Assembly: GCA_030646715.1 (NCBI GenBank)
Contig: JAUSLJ010000005.1
Location: forward strand, 248,001-312,000
Reading direction: 5' to 3'
From: Agitococcus sp.
GTDB lineage: Bacteria; Pseudomonadota; Gammaproteobacteria; Pseudomonadales; Moraxellaceae
DNA: 64,000 nucleotides
Made by a program: the position numbers and the translations under genes. The number at the start of each line of letters is the position of its first letter. Positions within the stretch are counted from its first letter, which is position 1. Positions 7,590 through 17,603 of this stretch are shown in pieces. Below the pieces are notes generated by a model. That model saw nothing but the letters and a program-made list of their open reading frames with translations. It was not told the DNA's origin and did not search any database.

Positions 7590-9056
7590 GTGACGATTAA
7601 CAACATTCTAGCCTTGCAAGAAGACCATTTTGGCCGTTGGAAGAATCGTGAAGCGATTACCGAAAATTTACTGCCGATCATTGGCAGAATTTATCGTGAA
7701 CGTAACATCATTGTTCAAGTCTATAGCCGCAGCCTTGTTAATCGTTCGGTGATCCAAATCCTCAAGCAACATCGTCGCGTGCGTATGATTGCAGGCGAGT
7801 TGTCTGTGGTTGACACGGCTCCCTTTATCGACGCATTAAGTCTGATGAATGATGTTGGCTCTTGCCAAGTTGATGTCGGTAAAATTGCTATCGCTTACAA
7901 AAACAGCGATAAAAGCCAAACGCCGACCGAATTTTTACGCGCTCAATTAGCTCCAGCAATTGGTTTGCATTCTGCTGAACATCCTACCGATGTCGTGTTA
8001 TTTGGTTTTGGTCGTATTGGCCGTATGTTGGCGCGTTTGATTATTGAGCAAACAGGCAGCGGTCAAGGTTTACGTTTGCGCGCTATTGTCGTTCGTAAAA
8101 CCCAAGAAGGTGATTTGGCGAAACGTGCCTCGTTATTACGTCGTGATTCAGTACATGGTTCGTTTGATGGCACGATTGCTATCGACGAAGAAAACGAAGC
8201 GATTATTGCGAACGGTAACTTCATTAAAGTGATTTACGCCAGCAGCCCTGAAGATATTGATTACAGTCAATATGGCATTAAAAACGCTATTTTGATTGAT
8301 AACACAGGCAAATTAAAAGACATGGTCGGTTTAAGCCGTCATTTGACCTGTGCTGGTATTGCTCGTGTGATTTTGACGGCCCCCGCCAAAGGTGAAGTAA
8401 AAAATATCGTTTACGGTGTCAACAACAAAGACATTAATGATGATGACAAAGTGATTTCTGCCGCGTCTTGTACCACCAATGCAATCACACCGATGTTGAA
8501 AGTATTAAATGACAAGTACGGTATTGAGTCGGGTCACGTTGAAACTGTTCACTCCTTCACTAACGATCAAAACTTGATTGATAACTACCACAAAGCGGAT
8601 CGTCGTGGCCGTTCTGCGGTGTTGAATATGGTTATCACTGAAACAGGTGCAGCAAAAGCGGTTGCTAAAGCCTTGCCTGAGTTGAACGGTAAACTCACGG
8701 GTAATTCCGTTCGTGTACCAACACCCAATGTTTCGTTAGCGATTTTGAATTTAACATTCCCACTAGCGGTAAGCCGCGAAGAGTTGAACGAATACATTCG
8801 TCAAATCGCTCTGCATTCTAATTTGCAAGGTCAAATCGAATATACTAGCTCAACCGAAGTGGTTTCTTCAGACTTCATTGGTTCGCGTTCAGCTGGTGTG
8901 TTTGATTCGCAAGCCACGATTGTGAATGGTAACCATGTTTCATTGTATGTATGGTACGACAATGAAATGGGTTATAGCTGCCAAGTGCAACGCATTGCCG
9001 AACAAATGGCGGGCGTAAAATACTTAACGATTCCTCCAGAGCAATTGTCTGCTTAA
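7590..9056 (+). CDS. gap: glyceraldehyde-3-phosphate dehydrogenase, long form
   Basis: It oxidises glyceraldehyde-3-phosphate to 1,3-bisphosphoglycerate, or runs the reverse, with NAD(P). The Rossmann motif GFGRIGRM appears about 130 residues in, so there is an N-terminal extension compared with the ordinary form of about 335 residues; such long forms occur in Pseudomonas and Acinetobacter relatives. The catalytic segment SCTTNAITP holds the nucleophilic cysteine, HSFTNDQ holds the partner region, and WYDNEMGYS lies near the C-terminus. The GTG start at 7590 (488 residues) has AGAGGA seven bases upstream. The in-frame ATG at 7551 overlaps the predicted -10 box and is rejected. A strong terminator follows. 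Gluconeogenic versus glycolytic use cannot be told from sequence. Confidence 0.93.
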   Translation: MTINNILALQEDHFGRWKNREAITENLLPIIGRIYRERNIIVQVYSRSLVNRSVIQILKQHRRVRMIAGELSVVDTAPFIDALSLMNDVGSCQVDVGKIAIAYKNSDKSQTPTEFLRAQLAPAIGLHSAEHPTDVVLFGFGRIGRMLARLIIEQTGSGQGLRLRAIVVRKTQEGDLAKRASLLRRDSVHGSFDGTIAIDEENEAIIANGNFIKVIYASSPEDIDYSQYGIKNAILIDNTGKLKDMVGLSRHLTCAGIARVILTAPAKGEVKNIVYGVNNKDINDDDKVISAASCTTNAITPMLKVLNDKYGIESGHVETVHSFTNDQNLIDNYHKADRRGRSAVLNMVITETGAAKAVAKALPELNGKLTGNSVRVPTPNVSLAILNLTFPLAVSREELNEYIRQIALHSNLQGQIEYTSSTEVVSSDFIGSRSAGVFDSQATIVNGNHVSLYVWYDNEMGYSCQVQRIAEQMAGVKYLTIPPEQLSA

Positions 9057-9074
9057 CGAGTTTTTGTTGTTAAG

Positions 9075-9103
9075 AAGCCAGAGCGTTGTCTCTGGCTTTT
9101 TTA
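9075..9103 (+). terminator. rho-independent terminator after the GAPDH gene
   Basis: A perfect 9-base stem (AAGCCAGAG / CTCTGGCTT) with a 6-base loop, followed by a run of T, lies 18 bases after the stop codon. Confidence 0.85.
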
Positions 9104-9300
9104 TGGCCGATTATTTCGCTTTTCTGCGATTTTTGTTGCTTGTATCAAGTTATCGACGATAAAGCGCAGCGAAAGACGGTGGAGTTATACCGCGATTACC
9201 CTCTATAATCGCCCTTAAATTAAGGCAAAAGACTGCCATTATAAAAATCAGGCCAGTCGCCAGCCATTAAAGTTGTTTTTCCTTTGTTCTTGAGTGTTTT

Positions 9301-10638
9301 ATGATGGTTAAGATAAAACGAGGTCTGGATCTCCCGATCACTGGCTCGCCGTCACAACAAATCAGTGCTATGCCGTCGATTCGTTCAGTTGCCATTTTGG
9401 GGGCAGATTACCCTAGTCTGATGCCAACCATGAAAGTGGCAGAAGGTGATAGAGTCATCAAAGGGCAGCCCCTGTTTGCCGATAAAAAAAATCCACAAGT
9501 GATTTTTACTGCTCCCGTAACAGGTCGAGTACGCGCCATTAATCGTGGTGCGCGTCGTGTATTTCAGTCGGTAGTCATTGATGTTGAGGCGAATGCGACG
9601 GAAGCGGTCAGCTTCAAATCGTATAATCCACATCAACTAATTAATCTTAACCGTGATGGTGTCGTCGAGCAGTTAGTCGCTTCAGGATTATGGACAGCCA
9701 TTCGTACTCGACCTTTTAGTAAAATCCCCAATCCCGACACCACGCCTAGTGCCATTTTTGTCAATGCGATGGATACCAATCCCCTAGCGGTCAATCCCGA
9801 AGTCATTATTCAAGCCGAACAGCAAGCGTTTGATGATGGTATTGCCTTAGTGTCAAAACTGGCGACTAAAATTTATGTTTGTAAAGCAGATACCGCGCAG
9901 TTTAAGACGGGTTCTGTGAATGCGTCGGAGTTTAGTGGTGTCCACCCTGCGGGTTTAGTGGGCACACATATTCACTTTTTGCATCCTGCCTCTGCCTCAC
10001 GCACCGTTTGGCATCTCAATTATCAAGATGTCATTGCTATCGGTAAATTATTTGCCACAGGTGAATTAGATAGTTCACGAGTGATTTCTTTAGCAGGGCC
10101 ATCAGTACGGCAGCCGCGGTTATTACGCACGATTTTAGGTTCATCATTGATGGACTTAACGACGGGTGAGTTATCAGGTAGCAATAATCGGGTGATATCA
10201 GGCTCGGTGTTATCGGGTCGTCAGTCGCAAGGCATTGAGTCGTATTTAGGACGTTATCATTTACAAGTCTCGGCTTTGGCAGAAGGTACAGAGCGCGAGT
10301 TTGTGCATTATATTAAATTGGGTTCACATCGCTTTTCTGAGTTGGGCGTATATGTGGGTAAATGGTTGGGTAAAAAATTCAATATGACCACCAGTACCAA
10401 CGGTAGCCCAAGAGCGATGGTGCCTGTCGGTGCGTATGAAGCGATTATGCCTTTAGATATTTTGCCCACGCAGTTATTGCGTTATTTGTTAGTGGGTGAT
10501 ACCGACATGGCCGCAGCCTTAGGCTGTTTAGAGTTGGACGAAGAAGATTTAGCGTTATGTACTTTCGTCTGTCCAGGTAAATATGAATACGGTCCTATCC
10601 TGCGCGATATTCTCGACCGCATAGAAAAAGAGGGCTAA
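9301..10638 (+). CDS. nqrA: Na+-translocating NADH:quinone reductase subunit A
   Basis: Subunit A of the six-subunit Na+-NQR, which passes electrons from NADH to ubiquinone and pumps sodium across the inner membrane. The 445-residue protein begins with the family's [13 protein letters not shown] segment and is peripheral and cytoplasmic, contributing to the quinone site. The next ATG (9304) fits the family start equally well. It is the first gene of nqrABCDEF. Some 240 bases upstream separate it from the GAPDH gene and should hold the operon promoter, but I could not identify convincing -35/-10 boxes. Confidence 0.95.
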   Translation: MMVKIKRGLDLPITGSPSQQISAMPSIRSVAILGADYPSLMPTMKVAEGDRVIKGQPLFADKKNPQVIFTAPVTGRVRAINRGARRVFQSVVIDVEANATEAVSFKSYNPHQLINLNRDGVVEQLVASGLWTAIRTRPFSKIPNPDTTPSAIFVNAMDTNPLAVNPEVIIQAEQQAFDDGIALVSKLATKIYVCKADTAQFKTGSVNASEFSGVHPAGLVGTHIHFLHPASASRTVWHLNYQDVIAIGKLFATGELDSSRVISLAGPSVRQPRLLRTILGSSLMDLTTGELSGSNNRVISGSVLSGRQSQGIESYLGRYHLQVSALAEGTEREFVHYIKLGSHRFSELGVYVGKWLGKKFNMTTSTNGSPRAMVPVGAYEAIMPLDILPTQLLRYLLVGDTDMAAALGCLELDEEDLALCTFVCPGKYEYGPILRDILDRIEKEG

Positions 10639-10644
10639 ACGACC

Positions 10645-11916
10645 ATGAAATGGATGCGTAAAAAATTAGATGATATAGCACCCCACTTTGAAAAAGGCGG
10701 TAGTTACCATAAGTGGTATCCCTTATTTGAAGCAGTAGACACTTTTTTATATAGCCCTCCGTCAGTGACTCATGCAGGTTCACACGTTCGCGATTCGGTT
10801 GACTTAAAACGGATCATGATTTTGGTGTGGATGGCGACGTTTCCTGCGATGTTTTTTGGTATGTGGAATGTGGGTAATCAAGCTTTAGGAGCATTAGCCT
10901 ATGCCGCACAACATGGCGCAACGGCAGAAATGGCAGTTGACGGTTGGCGACACGCCTTAATTGCTTTATTGGCAGGATTCGATGCCAATTCGTGGTGGGA
11001 TTGTTTGATTTACGGCGCAACATTTTTTGTGCCGATTTATCTCGTGACGTTTATTGCGGGCGGCTTTTGGGAAGTGTTATTTGCCATGAAGCGTGGCCAT
11101 GAAGTCAACGAAGGCTTTTTTGTCACCTCGGTATTATTTGCCCTAGTTTGTCCACCGACTGTGCCCTTATGGCAAGTGGCTTTAGGCATTAGTTTTGGTG
11201 TGGTGTTAGGTAAAGAAGTGTTTGGTGGTACGGGTAAAAACTTCATCAACCCTGCGTTGGCTGGCCGCGCGTTTTTGTTTTTTGCCTATCCTGCTTATAT
11301 GTCGGGTGATACGGTATGGACAGCGATACAGCCTGAAGTCTGGAAACACGGCATTGATGGTTTTTCGGGCGCAACTGCCTTAGGTCAAGCCAAGTTAGCA
11401 GGTTTGACTGGTATGCAGCACATGACTGCAACAGGCTTGCAGCCATTAACATGGTGGGATGCGTTTATTGGTTTTGAAGCGGGTTCTGTGGGTGAAGTCT
11501 CTACCGCCGCTATTTTGCTGGGTGCAGTGGTCTTATTAGTCACTCGTGTCGCCTCGTGGCGCATTATGGCGGGCGTGATGATTGGTATGGCTTCTATGTC
11601 CTTTGTCTTTAATCAAATCGGCTCGACGACCAATCCAATGTTTGCCATGCCGTGGCATTGGCATTTAGTGTTGGGTGGTTTTGCTTTTGGTATGGTCTTT
11701 ATGGCCACTGACCCAGTTTCAGCAGCCATGACCAATACGGGCCGTTTTATCTTTGGTTTATTGATTGGCGTGATGGTGGTGTTGATTCGTGTCGTCAATC
11801 CCGCTTATCCCGAAGGCATGATGTTGGCAATTCTGTTTGCCAATTTATGCGCGCCATTGATTGATTACTTCGTGATGCAAGCCAACATCAAACGGAGGGC
11901 ATTACGCAATGTCTAA
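10645..11916 (+). CDS. nqrB: Na+-NQR subunit B
   Basis: A polytopic inner-membrane subunit of 423 residues carrying covalently bound FMN and riboflavin, and part of the Na+ pathway. The FMN attachment motif FSGAT places the modified threonine at residue 244. The N-terminal cytosolic segment ([10 protein letters not shown]...KWYPLFEA) and about ten hydrophobic helices match NqrB. It begins six bases after nqrA and overlaps nqrC by eight bases, indicating translational coupling. The FMN would be attached by the ApbE encoded downstream at 16015. Confidence 0.95.
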   Translation: MKWMRKKLDDIAPHFEKGGSYHKWYPLFEAVDTFLYSPPSVTHAGSHVRDSVDLKRIMILVWMATFPAMFFGMWNVGNQALGALAYAAQHGATAEMAVDGWRHALIALLAGFDANSWWDCLIYGATFFVPIYLVTFIAGGFWEVLFAMKRGHEVNEGFFVTSVLFALVCPPTVPLWQVALGISFGVVLGKEVFGGTGKNFINPALAGRAFLFFAYPAYMSGDTVWTAIQPEVWKHGIDGFSGATALGQAKLAGLTGMQHMTATGLQPLTWWDAFIGFEAGSVGEVSTAAILLGAVVLLVTRVASWRIMAGVMIGMASMSFVFNQIGSTTNPMFAMPWHWHLVLGGFAFGMVFMATDPVSAAMTNTGRFIFGLLIGVMVVLIRVVNPAYPEGMMLAILFANLCAPLIDYFVMQANIKRRALRNV

Positions 11917-12694
11917 AGAATCTACAGGTAAAACGCTATTAGTTGCCACCGTGTTATCCGTGGTGTGTTCGATAGCTTTAGCCGCCGCTGTCACCCTATT
12001 AAAACCGATTCAAGACCAAAATCGTTCATTGGATAAGCAACGTAAAATTTTGGCAGCCGCTGCGGTATTGCCCGAAGGTGAGGGCAGTCCGACTGAAGTC
12101 CGCGCGCAGTTTAGCCACTTTCAGCGTTATTTGGTCAATTTGTCCACAGGTGAGTTTAAAGAAATCAAACTCGATGACCCCTTTGACCAACGCAAAGCTT
12201 TCAAAGAAGCGAATAAGTCGATAGCTTTAACACCCGAACAAGACACCGCGAGCCTAAGACGACGCGCCAACGAAGCCGATATTTATGTCTTGCGTGATGC
12301 GTCGGGCAAAGTCGAAAAAATGGTATTGCCGATTTCAGGTTACGGTTTGTGGTCTACGTTATACGGTTATATCGTCCTAAAAAATGATGCAAATACCGTC
12401 ATTGGTATTACCTTTACCGAACACGCCGAAACGCCGGGCTTAGGCGGTGAAGTGGATAACCCAAAATGGAAAGCTTTGTGGATAGATAAACACGTTTACA
12501 ATGCCGAAGGCCAAGCAAAATTGGGTTTAATTAAAGGTAATGTGGACACCAGCAAGCCAGAAGCAAAATACCAAGTAGATGCGTTATCGGGTGCAACACT
12601 GACCAGTAATGGCGTATCTAACTTGATGAAATTTTGGATGGGTGATATGGGCTTTAAAAAGTTCTTGAGCAAAGTACGCACAGAGGGCATTTAA
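11909..12694 (+). CDS. nqrC: Na+-NQR subunit C
   Basis: A single N-terminal membrane helix (residues 9-30) is followed by a periplasmic FMN-binding domain. The flavinylation motif SGATLTSNG puts the FMN-carrying threonine at residue 230, the site recognised by ApbE. The length of 261 residues is typical. It overlaps the end of nqrB and is separated from nqrD by one base. Confidence 0.95.
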   Translation: MSKESTGKTLLVATVLSVVCSIALAAAVTLLKPIQDQNRSLDKQRKILAAAAVLPEGEGSPTEVRAQFSHFQRYLVNLSTGEFKEIKLDDPFDQRKAFKEANKSIALTPEQDTASLRRRANEADIYVLRDASGKVEKMVLPISGYGLWSTLYGYIVLKNDANTVIGITFTEHAETPGLGGEVDNPKWKALWIDKHVYNAEGQAKLGLIKGNVDTSKPEAKYQVDALSGATLTSNGVSNLMKFWMGDMGFKKFLSKVRTEGI

Positions 12695-12695
12695 C

Positions 12696-13367
12696 ATGGC
12701 AGAACAACACAATACCAAAGAAATTCTCCTTGGCCCTATTTTTAATACTAACCCTGTGATTTTTCAGGTGTTAGGTATTTGTTCGGCTTTAGCGGTAACA
12801 AGCAGTCTTAAAAATGCCTTGGCTATGTCCATCGGTTTAACGCTAGTCACCGCGTTTTCTAACTTTTTTATTAGTTTGATTCGTAACGTCATCCCTAATT
12901 CCATTCGTATTATCGTGCAAATGGTGGTCGTGGCGACTTTAGTGATTATTGTTGATCAGTTATTACAAGCGTTTGTGCCAGAAATTGCCAAACAAATGTC
13001 GGTGTTTGTAGGTTTGATTATCACCAACTGTATTGTCATGGGACGTTTAGAAGCCTTTGCCATGAAAAATCCGCCTGTCATTAGTTTTGTTGATGGCTTT
13101 GGCAATGGTTTGGGTTATTCCGCGTTATTGATTTTGTTAGCGGTGATTCGTGAGTTATTTGGCTCAGGTACTTTGTTTGGCATCACAATTTTACAAACCG
13201 TGAATAATGGCGGTTGGTATATTCCCAACGGCTTATTGTTATTGCCACCGTCCGCTTTTTTCTTAATAGGTTTAGTGATTTGGGCATTACGCTCATGGAA
13301 AACTGACCAACAAGAAAGTACCGAATTCAAAATAGCCCCCAATAGCAAAGCGCAAGCTAGCCACTAA
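12696..13367 (+). CDS. nqrD: Na+-NQR subunit D
   Basis: A 223-residue, six-helix inner-membrane subunit, homologous to NqrE and to Rnf[20 protein letters not shown] at the start and [12 protein letters not shown] in the middle are strongly conserved family segments. The cysteines in GICSAL (first helix) and TNCIVMGR (fourth helix) are at the positions that, with NqrE, hold the intramembrane iron centre. NqrM encoded at 17043 is the expected maturation factor for that centre. AGAGGG upstream is a good ribosome-binding site. Confidence 0.95.
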   Translation: MAEQHNTKEILLGPIFNTNPVIFQVLGICSALAVTSSLKNALAMSIGLTLVTAFSNFFISLIRNVIPNSIRIIVQMVVVATLVIIVDQLLQAFVPEIAKQMSVFVGLIITNCIVMGRLEAFAMKNPPVISFVDGFGNGLGYSALLILLAVIRELFGSGTLFGITILQTVNNGGWYIPNGLLLLPPSAFFLIGLVIWALRSWKTDQQESTEFKIAPNSKAQASH

Positions 13368-13381
13368 CAGGAGCGCGGAGC

Positions 13382-13999
13382 ATGGAACATTATTTAAGTC
13401 TTTTTGCCAAAGCGGTGTTTGTCGAAAACATGGCCTTGTCCTTTTTCTTGGGCATGTGTACTTTTTTAGCGATTTCTAAAAAAATTCAAACCGCTATTTC
13501 ATTAGGTATTGCTGTTATTTTTGTGCAAACCATTACCGTGTCAGCAAATAATTTATTGTGGCAATTTCTGCTCAAAGAAGGCGCGTTAGCGTGGACGGGC
13601 ATGAAAGGTGCGGAAACCATCGACTTATCGTTTTTAAGTTTGATGAGTTATATCTGTATGGTCGCCGCCTTAGTGCAAGTGATAGAAATGGCCTGTGATA
13701 AATATTTACCCGCACTTTATAACGCCTTGGGTATTTATTTGCCGTTGATTACTGTCAATTGTGCCATCTTGGGTGGTGCATTATTTATGCAGCAACGAGA
13801 TTACGACTTTGCCGAAAGCGTCGTCTATGGCATAGGTTCGGGTGCAGGTTGGGCATTAGCGATTGTACTGCTTGCGGCTGTGCGTGAAAAAATGAAATAC
13901 AGCGACGTACCCGCAGGCTTACAAGGCTTAGGCATTACTTTTATTTCCGCAGGACTAATGGCCTTAGGCTTTATGTCTTTCTCTGGCATCAAATTGTAA
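13382..13999 (+). CDS. nqrE: Na+-NQR subunit E
   Basis: A 205-residue, six-helix membrane subunit pseudo-symmetrical with NqrD. The first helix carries [14 protein letters not shown] and the fourth carries [11 protein letters not shown], each with the conserved cysteine used for the iron centre shared with NqrD. GGAG lies just before the ATG. It stands between nqrD and nqrF with short spacers. Confidence 0.95.
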   Translation: MEHYLSLFAKAVFVENMALSFFLGMCTFLAISKKIQTAISLGIAVIFVQTITVSANNLLWQFLLKEGALAWTGMKGAETIDLSFLSLMSYICMVAALVQVIEMACDKYLPALYNALGIYLPLITVNCAILGGALFMQQRDYDFAESVVYGIGSGAGWALAIVLLAAVREKMKYSDVPAGLQGLGITFISAGLMALGFMSFSGIKL

Positions 14000-14011
14000 G
14001 GGGCGGTCAGT

Positions 14012-15250
14012 ATGTCGCAAGAATTTATTATTGTTTTAAGTATGGTGATGTTTACGGGCACAGTATTGGTGTTAGTTGCGTTTATTTTGGCAGCTCGGTC
14101 AAAATTAGTCACTGAAGGCACTGTTTTTATTGATATTAACCACGATCCCGAAAAACGCCTTGAGGTCAATAGTGGTGGTAAATTACTGCAAGCTTTAGCG
14201 GATGAAAAGTTGTTTTTGTCCTCTGCTTGTGGTGGCGGTGGCACGTGTGGTCAGTGTCGAGTTAAAGTGAAAGCAGGTGGTGGAGACATTCTTCCTACCG
14301 AAGAACCGCATTTTACCAAAGGTGAAATTCGTGATGGTTGGCGTTTAGGCTGTCAATTAGCCGTTAAACAAAACCTAGAAATTGAGTTAGACGAAGAGTT
14401 TTTTGGCGTAAAACGTTGGGAATGTGAAGTGCTGTCTAATGATAACGTCGCGACGTTTATTAAAGAATTGGTACTGAAGTTGCCCGAAGGTGAAAATGTC
14501 CATTTCCGTGCTGGCGGTTATATGCAGCTAGAAGCCCCTGCCTATGAAGCCAACTACCAAGACTATGATATTCAAGAAGAATATCGCGGCGATTGGGAAA
14601 AGTTTAAGTTATTTGATGTCAAAGCCAAAACCACCGAGCCAACCATTCGTGCTTACTCAATGGCGAACTATCCTGACGAAAAAGGCTTATTGAAATTTAA
14701 TATTCGCATAGCCACGCCGCCATTACGTCAATTACATGAGATTCCCGCAGGTAAAATGTCGTCTTGGGTGTTTAACCTGAAAAAAGGCGATAAAGTCACC
14801 GTGTTTGGGCCTTTTGGTGAGTTTTTTGCGCGTGATACCAAAGCAGAAATGGTGTTTATTGGTGGCGGTGCAGGTATGGCTCCCATGCGTTCGCACTTAT
14901 TTGACCAGTTAAAACGCTTGCATTCTGACCGTAAAATTTCTTTTTGGTACGGTGCACGTTCGCTGCGTGAAACGTTTTATAGCGAAGAGTACGACAAACT
15001 TGCTGCCGAAAATCCTAATTTTGAATGGCATTTAGCATTATCTGAACCGCAACCCGAAGATAATTGGACGGGTTATACAGGATTTATTCATAACGTATTG
15101 TTTGAAAACTACCTGAAAAATCATGCCGCACCCGAAGACTGTGAGTTCTATATGTGTGGCCCACCGATGATGAATTCGGCGGTGATTAATATGCTGTTAG
15201 AGTTAGGTGTGGATAAAGACAATATTATGTTGGATGATTTTGGGGGTTGA
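14012..15250 (+). CDS. nqrF: Na+-NQR subunit F, NADH-oxidising subunit
   Basis: The entry point for electrons from NADH. An N-terminal membrane helix (about residues 5-27) is followed by a plant-type 2Fe-2S domain with Cys73, Cys79, Cys82 and Cys114 ([10 protein letters not shown]...LGC). A ferredoxin-reductase domain follows, with the FAD motif RAYSMANYP and the nucleotide-binding motif [12 protein letters not shown]. The 412-residue length is normal. It ends the structural nqr genes and is followed by a hairpin and the toxin-antitoxin pair. Confidence 0.95.
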   Translation: MSQEFIIVLSMVMFTGTVLVLVAFILAARSKLVTEGTVFIDINHDPEKRLEVNSGGKLLQALADEKLFLSSACGGGGTCGQCRVKVKAGGGDILPTEEPHFTKGEIRDGWRLGCQLAVKQNLEIELDEEFFGVKRWECEVLSNDNVATFIKELVLKLPEGENVHFRAGGYMQLEAPAYEANYQDYDIQEEYRGDWEKFKLFDVKAKTTEPTIRAYSMANYPDEKGLLKFNIRIATPPLRQLHEIPAGKMSSWVFNLKKGDKVTVFGPFGEFFARDTKAEMVFIGGGAGMAPMRSHLFDQLKRLHSDRKISFWYGARSLRETFYSEEYDKLAAENPNFEWHLALSEPQPEDNWTGYTGFIHNVLFENYLKNHAAPEDCEFYMCGPPMMNSAVINMLLELGVDKDNIMLDDFGG

Positions 15251-15279
15251 TGTTTGCTGACTGCCATGATTAGCAAAGT

Positions 15280-15303
15280 AAGGGCGTGATTTATCACGCC
15301 CTT
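15280..15303 (+). terminator. hairpin after nqrF
   Basis: A 10-base stem (AAGGGCGTGA / TCACGCCCTT) with a 4-base loop lies 29 bases after the nqrF stop. The following tract (GTCTTAT) is only partly T-rich, so termination may be incomplete. This matters because apbE and nqrM lie further downstream. Confidence 0.5.
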
Positions 15304-15307
15304 GTCT

Positions 15308-15313
15308 TATAAT
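15308..15313 (+). promoter_or_regulatory. possible -10 box for the toxin-antitoxin pair
   Basis: A consensus TATAAT follows the nqrF hairpin and lies 35 bases before the antitoxin start. No good -35 box is seen at the usual distance, so the promoter may need help from an activator or may be weak. Confidence 0.4.
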
Positions 15314-15348
15314 GGCATTGCATAATTTTCTGTTTTAGGAGATTTAAC

Positions 15349-15576
15349 ATGAGTTTGGCGCAAATTATTCAACAACACGTTGATTTATTGCCGCAATATC
15401 AACAAGCTGAAGTCTTAGATTTTGTGTTGTTTTTAGAACAAAAAAAATATGATGCCGCGAGTATATTGGGTAATAAATTACCACTTCGTAGCCCTCATCC
15501 TATGGCAGCACAAATAAAAATCACGGGTGATATTTTCGACTCAATACCTGCGGATGATTGGGATTTGCCTGTATGA
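15349..15576 (+). CDS. DUF2281-like antitoxin
   Basis: A 75-residue acidic protein with the pattern of DUF2281/VapB-type antitoxins: an N-terminal helical segment with LPQYQQAEVLDFVLFL, then a linker and a C-terminal tail ending in IPADDWDLPV. That tail is of the kind that wraps around a PIN toxin. It has a good ribosome-binding sequence (TAGGAG at 15336-15341). Its TGA overlaps the toxin's ATG, the classic coupled antitoxin-toxin order. It probably neutralises the toxin and represses the shared promoter. The family call rests on pattern recognition only. Confidence 0.75.
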   Translation: MSLAQIIQQHVDLLPQYQQAEVLDFVLFLEQKKYDAASILGNKLPLRSPHPMAAQIKITGDIFDSIPADDWDLPV

Positions 15577-15962
15577 TTATTTTAGATACTCATGTTTGGT
15601 TGTGGTGGTTAATGGGTGATACACGATTAAAACCGCAGTGGCGGCAATGTATTGAAACCACTGACAGGGTGTGTGTGTCGGCTATTTCATGTGTTGAGGT
15701 GGCGTGGTTAGCCGAATCTGGCCGAATTACCTTACCAAATGCGTCTGATGAGTGGATGGAAAATGCTATTACTCACTCAGGGCTTGAGCTTATCCCCATC
15801 ACGCCCAATATTGCCAAGCGAGCGGCAGAACTGACTCAACATCATCGTGACCCACAAGACAGATTAATTATTGCTACGGCATTGGCTTATCAAGCAACTC
15901 TAATTTCTGCGGATAGTAAATTTCCTCTCTATGCCGAATTATCAGATTATTTATTAGATTAA
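15573..15962 (+). CDS. PIN-domain ribonuclease toxin (VapC-like)
   Basis: A 129-residue PIN-domain protein. Asp5 in MIILDTHVWLW, Glu42 in SCVEVAWLAESGRI, Asp93/Asp96 in DPQDRLIIATA and Asp114 in ISADSKF are the acidic residues expected to bind the metal ions of a VapC-type endoribonuclease. The start is the ATG that overlaps the antitoxin stop; an in-frame TTG 15 bases earlier is unlikely. The pair sits between nqrF and apbE-nqrM, an unusual place. All visible catalytic residues are intact, so the toxin is probably active. Confidence 0.85.
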   Translation: MIILDTHVWLWWLMGDTRLKPQWRQCIETTDRVCVSAISCVEVAWLAESGRITLPNASDEWMENAITHSGLELIPITPNIAKRAAELTQHHRDPQDRLIIATALAYQATLISADSKFPLYAELSDYLLD

Positions 15963-16014
15963 AAGTCAGTAGGATTGATATTTATAAATCAAGGTGATGG
16001 AGTTTGTTATTATT

Positions 16015-17046
16015 ATGCGTCATGTATTTACTCTCATTATCTATTTCAGCCTCACAAGTTGCTCATTACTCGCATCTAAAGAGCCCATCGCCTTTTCGGG
16101 TCTTGCTTATTACAGTATGCCGTGGAGCGTAAAAATTGATGCCTTACCTAAAGACTTATCCACACCAAAACTTCAACAAGAACTACAACAAACTTTAGAT
16201 AACGCCAATGCAGTATTATCCACTTATCAGCCTGATACTGAGTTAATGCGTTTTAACGCCGCCCCGATTGGCGTATGGCAAACCGCCAGCCCGATGTTAT
16301 TTGATGCTGTAAATACTGCAGTTGCCGTGAGTCAAAAAACGCAAGGCGTTTATGATGTTACCGTTGCTCCTTTAGTCAATTTATGGGGGTTTGGCGCACA
16401 TGCTGTGCCGAATAAAATACCATCTGTCGAAGCGATTCAAGCAGCTCAAGCGAAAGTGGGTTGGCAACATATCGGCATAGATAACACACAACAAAAACTA
16501 CAACGACAAACGGATATTGAGCTTAATCTATCGTCGCTTGGCGAAGGTGTCGGCGTGGACGCTTTGGAAAAAGTGTTAGCGAAACATGGTGTGAGTAGTT
16601 ATATGATTTCGGTAGCAGGCACATTACGCACGCGAGGTCAAAAATTAGACGGTTCGGCATGGCGTATTGCTATCGAAAAACCTGATGGCAGTGGCTTACC
16701 TGAACGTGTGTTAAATATAGGCAAAAATGTCACCGCTATTTCGACTTCGGGCGCGTATCGTAATTACCATGAAATTGAGGGTATTCGTTATTCGCATACG
16801 ATTGACCCCCGAACAGGTAAGCCGATTGCCCACAAAACGGTTTCTGTGACTGTGGTTTTTCCGAAGCAATCAAGCCAGTTAGCGGACGCGTGGGCAACCG
16901 CTCTCAATGCGCTCGGTGCAGAGGAAGGCTATACTGTGGCTGTTAATAACCATATTCCCGCTTACTATTTAGTCAAAACAGCACAAGGCTTTAGTGAGAA
17001 ATACACGCCCATGTTTACCCCATTTTTAGGGGAGAGCGCAAAATGA
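16015..17046 (+). CDS. apbE: FAD:protein FMN transferase, lipoprotein
   Basis: It attaches FMN to the threonines of NqrB and NqrC using FAD and Mg2+. From the ATG at 16015 the protein starts with a short lipoprotein signal (basic start, hydrophobic stretch, lipobox LTSC with Cys16). It would therefore be anchored facing the periplasm, where the flavin sites are. The ApbE pattern is seen in DVTVAPLVNLWGFG, SLGEGVGVD, AISTSGAYRNY, HTIDPRTGKPI and DAWATALNALG. In-frame starts at 15994 (GTG) and 15997 add residues containing a glutamate ahead of the signal and look less likely. The segment usually reading GGD before the RT(R)G region is VAGTLRTRG here, a mild deviation. Its TGA overlaps the nqrM ATG. 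Confidence 0.9.
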   Translation: MRHVFTLIIYFSLTSCSLLASKEPIAFSGLAYYSMPWSVKIDALPKDLSTPKLQQELQQTLDNANAVLSTYQPDTELMRFNAAPIGVWQTASPMLFDAVNTAVAVSQKTQGVYDVTVAPLVNLWGFGAHAVPNKIPSVEAIQAAQAKVGWQHIGIDNTQQKLQRQTDIELNLSSLGEGVGVDALEKVLAKHGVSSYMISVAGTLRTRGQKLDGSAWRIAIEKPDGSGLPERVLNIGKNVTAISTSGAYRNYHEIEGIRYSHTIDPRTGKPIAHKTVSVTVVFPKQSSQLADAWATALNALGAEEGYTVAVNNHIPAYYLVKTAQGFSEKYTPMFTPFLGESAK

Positions 17047-17282
17047 CCTTATTTTTTGTTTCGTTGATTGCCATCGTCTTAATGATATTACTCATGGCTG
17101 TTGGCGTGTTAATGGGCAAAGAACCCTTAAAAGGGACTTGCGGCGGTTTGAATCGTATTATGGGCGATAGAGATTGTCCCGTTTGTGGTGGTGACACAAC
17201 TAAATGCGAAAGCACTACTTCAAATAATCAACAAAGTGATAAAGCAGTATTAGGCCGTGATGCTATGAAAGGTCACGAATAA
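17043..17282 (+). CDS. nqrM: Na+-NQR maturation protein NqrM
   Basis: A 79-residue protein with one N-terminal membrane helix (residues 2-24) followed by a cysteine-rich tail (GTCGGL, CPVCGGD, TKC). This is the pattern of NqrM (formerly DUF539), which is needed to assemble the iron centre between NqrD and NqrE. It is coupled to apbE by a four-base overlap and abuts the SMR exporter gene directly. Together with apbE it completes the NQR maturation set, despite the intervening toxin-antitoxin genes. Confidence 0.92.
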   Translation: MTLFFVSLIAIVLMILLMAVGVLMGKEPLKGTCGGLNRIMGDRDCPVCGGDTTKCESTTSNNQQSDKAVLGRDAMKGHE

Positions 17283-17603
17283 ATGGCGTGGATTTATTTG
17301 TTGATTGCAGGTGTGCTCGAAATTCAGTGGGCGGTGACCATGAAATACACTGATGGTTTTACTAAGTTAACGCCTTCTATTATTTGTGTTTTGGGCATGG
17401 CTGCATCGGTGTATTTTTTGGCTTTAGCACAAAAAACCTTACCACTAGGCACAAGTTACGCCATTTGGACGGGTATTGGTGCGGTTGGTGCGGCGATTTG
17501 TGGCATCGTTTTATTTAATGAGCCGCGAGATTTGGCGCGTATAGCCTGTATTGGCTTGATTGTCGCAGGGATTTTAGGCTTAAAAATGACGAGTGGGCAT
17601 TAA
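17283..17603 (+). CDS. sugE: SMR-family exporter (SugE/Gdx-like)
   Basis: A 106-residue, four-helix inner-membrane protein of the small multidrug resistance family. The essential glutamate is Glu13 in VLEIQWAVTMKYT. The segment KTLPLGTSYAIWTGIGAVG is characteristic of the SugE/Gdx subgroup, whose studied members export guanidinium in exchange for protons. No guanidine riboswitch can lie upstream, since the gene begins immediately after the nqrM stop, so it is probably transcribed with the NQR maturation genes. Its last four bases overlap the end of the convergent glycerophosphodiesterase gene. Confidence 0.88.
   Translation: MAWIYLLIAGVLEIQWAVTMKYTDGFTKLTPSIICVLGMAASVYFLALAQKTLPLGTSYAIWTGIGAVGAAICGIVLFNEPRDLARIACIGLIVAGILGLKMTSGH

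Noticed and set aside
13825-14244. 139-codon open frame on the minus strand
   Set aside because: It runs antisense across nqrE and nqrF, which are both unmistakable, and has no supporting features.
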